This document shows positions 60,001-64,000 of a stretch of DNA of 64,000 bases, piece by piece. The position numbers and the translations under genes were made by a program. The stretch lies in NCBI RefSeq assembly GCF_029784135.1, contig NC_073746.1:114760035-114824034 (forward strand), given 5' to 3'. A model generated the notes under the pieces. It was given only the letters and a program-made list of their open reading frames with translations. It searched no databases and was not told where the DNA came from. Position 1 is the stretch's first letter, and each line of letters begins with the position of its first letter. The DNA is from Toxorhynchites rutilus septentrionalis. Lineage: Eukaryota > Arthropoda > Insecta > Diptera > Culicidae.

Positions 60001-62780
60001 TTTTTAACAGATGAAAATCATATCGTGGCTTATTTCGATTATTCATGTGGTAAAAAGGTCCAGAGAGCACTCGTATGTGTAGTTCTCGAAAGCAGTAACA
60101 TTTCCGGTGAAATTTTGATTAATTGGCGATTATTATCTCATAACATCCACACCGACACTGAGAGCCTTCGAAACATCAACTTCATAACGGTCAAATAATG
60201 AAAATCTGTTTGTTTCTATTTTAGAATAGTGACTGACGTCACTATTTGCGAAATAGCTCTGGCAGCGCATGCTATGTCGCTCGAAACTCGACCATCTTCA
60301 TTACCTTTTTTCCAGGACATTGTATTGCACCCACCATATAGTCCGGCTCCAAGTGATTATCATCTCTTCCGGTCCATGCAAAACGCTCTTGGTGATACTA
60401 AGTTGGCCTCAAAAGAGGTTTGCGAAAACTGGCTGTCTGAGTTTTTTGCAAATAAGAAGGGGGGGGGGGGGGGATAATGAAGTTGCCTTCTAAATGGCAA
60501 CAAGTTTGCGAACAAAACGGCGTATATTTGACTTGAATTGGATAATTTTAAGTATGTTAAATAAAGCGTCAAATTTCGATCTGAAATACGACATTTCCTT
60601 TTCCCCAACCCTATATATGTATATTAACGTTCAAAATCTATACACTTTATCTTCTCGAAACATTGAAACGGACCCCTATACTGAAAGGCTAGACTCAGTC
60701 CTACGTCTAAAGGGAACAATCATCCAAGATTAGAGCCTCCAAATTCATGTGTTGGTTATTCCGTATAATCCAGTCTGGGAAATCGAGTTTATTGCTCAAT
60801 TCCTCAATCCACATTTCTCCCAATAATCTTTAGTGACACTTCATCTAACTTTTCTTTTCTTTTAGCCAAAACTGACGATGGCCCGCTGTCGGCGCAATGT
60901 GGATAACTTCCTCGATGCTTGTCGGAAGATCGGAGTGGATGAGGTAAGTTTGTTGTTTTGTGGCCTACTTTAATATTATGCTACTCGTAGACTTTCGGGG
61001 TTTTGGAAATCTTTAACGTAGTAACCACTTTTATGTTATAGGTGTTTATATTATTCGCAACAAGTTTCTCTTCAGTTGCTCTATCTAGTTCTTTGTAATT
61101 TCGCTGTTTAGGGTATGTGTCAAAGATTCAGGGTTCTCGAGGGTTACACATTTTGGCTTGGACGAACTATACTTTATCTAGATATACACAAAAAAGTTTC
61201 GTTTTAGGATACGGTATAACAACCATTGATTAAATTTAACCCAGAGACTATTGTCATTGCTAATTTAGCATCAGAAAAAGAACGATTCACTTTCCAACTT
61301 CAACAAATGTGCCTGTTCTCTACACACTCTGTAAGGTGGCTTTTTATATGTATTCTGTAATTTCATTCCTTTATGTGTGTGTACATAGTTCAATGCGGAG
61401 GGTTCTTCTGTTGTGCATAATACATGTTGCTACTTAGGCTTAGGCTCGTCTCTTAAGCTGCGATTATGAACGCAAGGAACTAACTCTCTCACCTGTTGTT
61501 ATTGGTGTTGGTTGCAGGAGTTGATATGCTCCTGCCAGGACATCGTACCATCATCTCCACCACCAACAGGAGCACCGCCCCCGTCGGTGGTTCTGGCCGA
61601 GGTCTCATCGGACTGGCCGGATCAACGTCAACAACAGCAGCAGCAGATCGAATCAGATGTTGATCAATCCGTCGAACCGCCGAATCCTTTGGCAATGTAT
61701 CGTACCATTGAGGCACTGCTGACTCGGGCCGAGTTGGTCACAAAAGAATCGACCTGTGGTCACATCGGTCGTCCCTCGTCTCCTCCCCCACCACCACCCA
61801 TTATTGTCAACAAACCCACAACAACAACACTCACTGCAGCCAACACCAATACAACAACAACAACAGAAGGAGAACAAGCGGTTGTACTCCACAGTAGCAA
61901 GGAAGAACCAAATGGTAACTACCAAACACCTCCGCATTATCTAAGCTTCCCAAGTGCCACCACTAACGAATCTAACAGAAACTATTTACGTAACACTTCA
62001 ACACCAAAAAGCGTCAAAACTCAATTCGAGTTCCATCTGGAACAGAAGCAAGAGCTCGAGCGGGAGGATGTAATGAAGGTTCAGGCTAGGCTTAGGGCTG
62101 TTAGTGATGAAATCGATGTCGATGTCCAGTCCGGCGGGGGAGGAGGAGGAGCGGATTGGCGGAACGTCCCAGTCTCGTTGGATCTCAACTCCGGTGGGAA
62201 CGGTAGAAGAAAGCGCAAGTTTCCGAACTCTCGATTCGCCGGCGCCAAATCGCGGCAGCAGGGTTCGCTCGGGGACGGCTTGAACGAAATAGTGGAAGAG
62301 TGTGAGTACGACAGCGACATTGGGAAGTTTCGATGCCGCCTGGAGGACGGAGACGGAGAGGATGACGATTACGAGGATTCCGAGGCGAGCGTGAATTCGC
62401 TGGATGATGAGACGGCTTTTACGCCCACGAATGCCAACCAGGGGATTAATGATCTGAACAGTACCACTCCTACGGGGGCGGGAGCGAGAACGATTGTGGA
62501 CTTTAACATCAACTCGGCCAAGGAAGATCCGAAGCTGGTGGGCAGAAAGATCGTCAGCAAGCGGATTGAGTTCTTCGAGAGTAACGCCGTGAATGGGGAG
62601 AAGATAGTGAACAGCGCGCAGCTGAGACGCAGTGTTAGCGTCGAGGACAACGAAGCCGAAGCTGCGGGGGACCAGTGGAATAGGAAATCGGATCATCCGG
62701 TGCTGTCCACTGTGCTCTGTCTGGGAACGTTCCTGTTCGCGGTTGTCTATTTGTATCTGTATCCGTTGCCTAATCGTTAG
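41950..62780 (+). CDS. Lrch: LRCH-family protein (LRR + calponin homology), 5' incomplete
   Basis: Nine exons join in frame: 41950-42094, 42376-42745, 52208-52737, 52792-52881, 52949-53710, 53776-53884, 53954-54091, 60866-60943, 61518-62780, giving 1161 residues with the first codon split upstream. LRRs cover residues 1-170 (LSRNRF, LDLRNNQLSVMP, LVSNNRLVTLP, LTLRNNQLVYLP, LDISCNKITTLP). The calponin homology domain spans about 650-800 (LTDGVVLCHLANYVRPRS, VPSPAVPKLTMARCRRNV). A hydrophobic segment at about 1136-1158 suggests C-terminal membrane anchoring, as in some LRCH isoforms. LRCH proteins link to actin and septins at the cortex (known from the Drosophila homologue). Linkers are Ser/Pro/Gln-rich and longer than in vertebrates. 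The N-terminal exon was not found in the window. Confidence 0.95.
42376..42745 (+). CDS. Lrch: LRCH exon: main LRR block
   Basis: Acceptor TTCCAG, donor GTTAGT, ending in phase 0. Encodes residues 49-172, about five LRRs with regular LxxLxLxxNxLxxLP spacing, and ends at the conserved NNPLTSPPAS cap. The rest of the cap (LCVRGLVHVFKYLE) is 9.5 kb away in the next exon. Confidence 0.96.
42911..44832. other. Intronic transposon interior, nothing recognised
   Basis: AT-rich sequence inside the large intron, between the left end of the TAA-flanked insertion and the TA-flanked MITE. No transposase motif or exon was found. Confidence 0.4.
44833..45083. mobile_element. TA-flanked 251-bp MITE, TTTACGCGG-rich
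   Basis: Ends CACTGAAGTCGCTTTTTAC and (complement) CACTAGAGTCGCTTTTTACG, with TA at 44831-44832 and 45084-45085. The interior is a degenerate tandem of TTTACGCGGATTTTGGAA. Non-coding. Confidence 0.85.
45062..45279 (+). repeat. Two direct copies of 106 bp
   Basis: 45062-45167 and 45174-45279 differ at only about one position and are separated by AAAAGT. The first copy overlaps the right end of the preceding MITE, so the duplication happened after that insertion and carried part of it along. Confidence 0.92.
45386..46921 (+). mobile_element. Repeat element built of ten 143-bp monomers
   Basis: Starts CTAGCTAACCCGGCAAACTT, a phrase also seen at 63832, and ends with an ATT-rich tail after GACAGACATCACTCC. 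In between are ten monomers starting (at GCAGAAATTTG or GCAAAAAATTG) at 45442, 45584, 45727, 45870, 46013, 46156, 46299, 46442, 46585 and 46729. Types alternate, giving a 286-bp dimer, and monomers 3-6 repeat as 7-10 (last unit diverged), giving a 572-bp tetramer. B-type monomers carry an 8-bp hairpin CCCCCTCTAAGAGAGGGGG. No protein is encoded; element class unknown. Confidence 0.92.
46922..47449. other. No feature recognised (intronic)
   Basis: AT-rich sequence within the large intron. The phrase GTTGTYACGTCACAAAA recurs here (about 47100) and near 45305, 49535, 49710 and 49863, suggesting fragments of one dispersed repeat. Confidence 0.4.
47450..48026. mobile_element. Inverted-repeat MITE, GGGGCACATTCGGACA ends
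   Basis: Left ATGGGGCACATTCGGACAC and right complement CTGGGGCACATTCGGACA; the right side has two copies of the motif. About 575 bp, non-coding; the target duplication is not clear. Confidence 0.65.
48765..49312. mobile_element. Truncated copy of the fold-back hAT-like element
   Basis: Shares with 17358-18473 the phrases GGAAATCGGGGTTTTC, TTTTTATTGGCACC and GGTGGTGAACATTTTTTATG, and ends CACTGGCACCCTA at 49312. The outer left arm is missing. Confidence 0.78.
49313..50760. other. Intronic, largely featureless
   Basis: Contains repeated GTCACGTCACAAA phrases and, at 50518-50760, sequence homologous to the interior of the 8480-11642 transposon. No exon. Confidence 0.45.
50761..51721 (-). mobile_element. 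TA-type inverted-repeat element, copy B, interrupted
   Basis: Inverted copy of 5250-5928: starts CAGTAAAACCTGTTTTTGTG after TA and ends at the complement of CAGACAAACCTTTTTTTGTG. The interior matches copy A inverted (for example GGTTTATATGCATTTCAGTG and GTTTCGACATGCAACTAAAA) but is broken by a retroposon at 51019-51440. Confidence 0.82.
51019..51440 (-). mobile_element. 5'-truncated retroposon with 10-bp target duplication
   Basis: On - it ends CCTAAAATAAATAAATGGG plus an A run. ACGATTTCTT flanks it on both sides (51009-51018 and 51441-51450). Copy A at 5541-5575 carries the uninterrupted site (inverted), which proves the insertion and its limits. Related to 20381-20883. Confidence 0.9.
52208..52737 (+). 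CDS. Lrch: LRCH exon: LRR cap and linker
   Basis: Acceptor CCCCCTAG, donor GTAATA. Residues 173-349: the conserved LCVRGLVHVFKYLE motif that follows the LRRs in LRCH proteins, then a Ser/Gly/Pro-rich linker (HVDSGYSTSDGGFDG), and at the end a helical EEEFKKGIALQDQLERKK. Confidence 0.95.
52792..52881 (+). CDS. Lrch: LRCH exon: short linker exon
   Basis: Residues 349-379, ending in RTLGNIQTYR. Short introns of 54 and 67 bp flank it. The joined text QTYREYKEALRQQR across the next boundary is strongly conserved in the family and confirms the splice. Confidence 0.93.
52949..53710 (+). CDS. Lrch: LRCH exon: long Ser/Asn/Pro linker
   Basis: Residues 379-633, low complexity after the conserved start. 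The end is set at donor GTGGGT (53711), because only this leaves the two bases needed to give NKTVSWNRDVPNDKLSF, matching the family. The frame itself continues 10 codons into the intron and stops at 53739-53741. Confidence 0.88.
53776..53884 (+). CDS. Lrch: LRCH exon: lead-in to the CH domain
   Basis: Residues 633-669, SWNRDVPNDKLSFTMRREF then EFDKQKEETELIEQLRQ; this motif precedes the CH domain in LRCH proteins. Donor GTTAGT. Confidence 0.94.
53954..54091 (+). CDS. Lrch: LRCH exon: CH domain core
   Basis: Residues 670-715: IIETRLKMTLPEDIAPAL and the hallmark LTDGVVLCHLANYVRPRS, ending VPSPAV. Phase 0 at both ends. The next exon is 6.8 kb away. Confidence 0.96.
55358..55440 (-). mobile_element. 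Solo end of the TAA/TTA-flanked transposon family
   Basis: GGGGCTGTCCACATACCACG follows TTA, then GGACAACTTTAGGGG and TGTCCACGTTTGTCCACGG. This corresponds to the right-hand end of the 8480-11642 element in reverse. The partner end was not found, so the copy is truncated. Confidence 0.7.
57425..57645 (-). repeat. Dispersed repeat, copy 3 of 3, inverted
   Basis: Complement shares TTTGCTTTAAATTGACTCC and CATTTGAAAGATGAGA with 12711-12800. Diverged and partial. Confidence 0.5.
57974..58821 (+). pseudogene. Tc1/mariner-like transposase relic with catalytic deletion
   Basis: Three frame-shifted segments follow each other: a helix-turn-helix (LRALRPIYGRHNRPTRSTIE), a middle (KIKLTQELKPLEQQK, then GSNPHVLHESPLHPEE, TVWCGLWSGGVIGPFFFRDD and YVTVNGNRYRSMITEYF), and the end (SCDLTPLDYFLWDYVKSMV, ending KRARGDHAK). 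The stretch between TEYF and the KFGERVIS-like text, which should contain the QQDGA(T)SHTA region with the second catalytic Asp, is deleted, and a TGA interrupts the frame near 58578. The catalytic domain is of the DDE type common in insect elements. It lies in an LRCH intron in sense orientation. Confidence 0.85.
58951..59003. repeat. Short hairpin with 17-bp arms
   Basis: ACTCGATTATATACAGT faces ACTGTATATAATCGAAT across a 15-bp loop. It ends CCTGTA directly before the next element, so it may be the collapsed remnant of a TA-flanked element. Confidence 0.7.
59008..59150 (-). mobile_element. Truncated copy of the 27115 pogo-like MITE
   Basis: Starts CAGGGTAACTTCGATATAAC after TA and matches the complement of about 27420-27565, including ACGTAGCTTATATTACTTTA. 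Its other half is missing. Confidence 0.8.
59185..60535 (+). pseudogene. Mariner transposase relic
   Basis: Near 59200 the frame shows TAQRWFDRFRSGVVAAEDTS then RTGRPIVVETDKIVEI, the typical mariner helix-turn-helix region. Around 60020-60190 weak catalytic-domain text remains (TDENHIVAYFDYS). At 60229-60470 comes the end: LHPPYSPAPSDYHLFRSMQN (containing the final catalytic Asp motif of mariners), then ALGDTKLASKEVCENWLSEF, followed by a run of G where the frame is broken. The first half of the catalytic core is largely lost between 59340 and 60000. Sense orientation in the LRCH intron. Confidence 0.82.
60866..60943 (+). CDS. Lrch: LRCH exon: CH domain, second part
   Basis: Residues 716-741, PKLTMARCRRNVDNFLDACR then KIGVDE; acceptor TTTTAG, donor GTAAGT, phase 0 on both sides. 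The match to the family is nearly complete. Confidence 0.96.
60944..61517. other. Last LRCH intron (574 bp)
   Basis: GTAAGT to TTGCAG. No transposon end or other feature recognised. Confidence 0.85.
61518..62780 (+). CDS. Lrch: LRCH last exon: CH end, linker, membrane segment
   Basis: Residues 742-1161. Starts ELICSCQDI, then a Pro/Gln-rich insertion, then LAMYRTIEALLTRAE, equivalent to the last CH helix. Follow a Pro/Thr tract, a basic patch (GRRKRKFPNSRF), an acidic run (EDGDGEDDDYEDSE), SKRIEFFESNAVNGEK, and a hydrophobic segment VLSTVLCLGTFLFAVVYLYL just before the end, with only a few residues after it. TAG stop at 62778-62780. Confidence 0.95.
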   Translation, partial: ELICSCQDIVPSSPPPTGAPPPSVVLAEVSSDWPDQRQQQQQQIESDVDQSVEPPNPLAMYRTIEALLTRAELVTKESTCGHIGRPSSPPPPPPIIVNKPTTTTLTAANTNTTTTTEGEQAVVLHSSKEEPNGNYQTPPHYLSFPSATTNESNRNYLRNTSTPKSVKTQFEFHLEQKQELEREDVMKVQARLRAVSDEIDVDVQSGGGGGGADWRNVPVSLDLNSGGNGRRKRKFPNSRFAGAKSRQQGSLGDGLNEIVEECEYDSDIGKFRCRLEDGDGEDDDYEDSEASVNSLDDETAFTPTNANQGINDLNSTTPTGAGARTIVDFNINSAKEDPKLVGRKIVSKRIEFFESNAVNGEKIVNSAQLRRSVSVEDNEAEAAGDQWNRKSDHPVLSTVLCLGTFLFAVVYLYLYPLPNR

Positions 62781-63831
62781 AGGCAAAACGCGAGGTGTTG
62801 CCAATTCCAATGGCTTTGGAATTGGTTGATTTTTTGTTATTTTTACGAAGATATTTTCATATTTTTCTGTTGAATCTAATTTATAAGAAGCGAGAAGATT
62901 TCTTTTTTTTTGTTTGTTTTAATCTCAGTACAACAAAAATCTCTAAAATTTTATGTACTTAAATAAGCAGCTAGATTCTTAATATATATTCTTACTAGTT
63001 TATAAAGCGTGAGCTATCCTTCTCAACGGGAGTGAATTGATTTACTTCAAGTCAAATATTTGTGTGATTGTATGAGGAGTGTTCGAGTAAAACGAAACAA
63101 AAAAAAACAAACAAAAAGATAAATCATAACACAAAAATAAGTCGATTTTTCATTCCTTTCATCAGAAGCAGAAAAGAACTGTTAAAATCGTTACACATTC
63201 CTAATTGGTTAATCGATTTGGTAAGTGATTTCGATTTAAAATAAAAATAAATTCCGATTGGCTGCTCATTGCAAAAAAAAATCATTCCATTTAGTTATCA
63301 ATCGATACTTTTTGTGCTTTAATAACAGTGTAATTCCAAATGAAATCGAACTAAAAATGAAACTTGTATTTTTGATTCGAACGAAAGTTTGCATTCTGTT
63401 TGGGTTGGAGGAAATATGAGTTTTCCACAGCATTTGGGAATTTTGTGACTCAAGTGCAACTTTAAAAAAGGGCGTGTCGATTTAGTAAGAGAAAATTTTG
63501 ATAATTTATATCTCAAAAACTATGAGTCGTACCGAAATAGTTTCTTAGAAAGAGTTATAGAATATTGATGTCAAAACGTGGAAAAAATATACACTGAGAA
63601 AAAAAATTAGTATTCTTTTTTTTATTTTTGACGAACTTTGTGGAACATCGAATTTTTATGAATTTTCGAAACCTTAAATTTTTGTATGGTAACAATCATT
63701 TTTAGCCACAAATTATGAATACTGATGTGATTTCAAACAAAAAAGCTCTTTATCAATCTCTTTCCAAATGCAGCCATTCTCGAGATATTTTAAAAAAATA
63801 TTTCTAATTTATTCTCTTTTTTATAGTAAAC
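62781..63831. other. 3' UTR and downstream DNA
   Basis: AT-rich 3' UTR to about 63270, then sequence with the dispersed phrase TATCTCAAAAACTATGAGTC. No further gene recognised. Confidence 0.5.
63240..63251 (+). terminator. Lrch: Candidate poly(A) signals of LRCH
   Basis: Two consecutive AATAAA hexamers (63240-63245 and 63246-63251), about 460 bp after the stop codon. Confidence 0.5.
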
Positions 63832-64000
63832 TAGCTGACCCGGCAAACTTCGTCCGACCCAGAATGGATTTTTTTGTTGTGAATACTTTCAAAAATTCAT
63901 GTTTTCTTTATAAACGAACGTTCAACGTTCTAATTGACCCTTTATAATTTCCTTTTACTATAAGTTTCCTAGCATTTCTACCAAAACTCGTCATTATATT
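63832..64000 (+). repeat. Start of the repeat element also seen at 45386
   Basis: CTAGCTGACCCGGCAAACTT matches the start of 45386-46921 and then diverges; it is cut by the window end. Confidence 0.55.

Noticed and set aside
61998..62810. A 270-codon - strand open frame
   Set aside because: It is the antisense shadow of the last LRCH exon; the + frame has conserved motifs, this one has none.

Overview
The window looks like nuclear DNA of a culicine mosquito, most probably Aedes or a close relative. This is inferred from insect-type introns, a tRNA-derived SINE of the kind I associate with Aedes, many TA-, TTAA- and TAA-flanked inverted-repeat elements, and decayed Tc1/mariner transposases. 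It is AT-rich, gene-poor and full of nested transposons. Nothing bacterial, no CRISPR array and no rRNA gene was seen.

Only two host genes can be supported. (1) An LRCH-family gene (leucine-rich repeats plus calponin homology) lies on the + strand. Nine coding exons between 41950 and 62780 join in frame to 1161 residues: seven or more LRRs, long low-complexity linkers, a CH domain with a P/Q-rich insertion, and a C-terminal membrane segment. The first coding part is missing and presumably lies upstream of the window. (2) A two-exon gene on the - strand (16233..16191 and 15995..15505) encodes a 177-residue single-pass membrane protein. Its signal peptide only appears when the two exons are joined. 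I do not recognise the family.

Layout: 1-2560 shows no gene. 2570-5930 holds a broken non-LTR retrotransposon, a SINE with target duplications and a TA-flanked element. 6073-7323 is a TTAA-flanked element. 8480-11642 is a TAA-flanked inverted-repeat element carrying two younger elements. 15339-16233 is the small membrane protein gene. 17358-18473 is a fold-back hAT-like element. 20203-21555 is a Tc1 relic split by a retroposon. 21556-33300 is mostly repeat-derived or featureless. 33318-38175 holds three inverted-repeat elements and a Tc1-type relic. 39380-39680 is a short tandem array. 41950-62780 is the LRCH gene, with introns of 9.5 kb and 6.8 kb that are loaded with transposons.

The most informative observations are these: the 9.5-kb LRCH intron appears to be a 65-bp intron inflated by one TAA-flanked insertion and later nested insertions; inside it lies a 143-bp tandem repeat with 286- and 572-bp higher-order periods; a retroposon is dated by an empty paralogous site elsewhere in the window; and the fifth visible LRCH exon reads into a 65-bp intron that would end the protein before the CH domain if retained.
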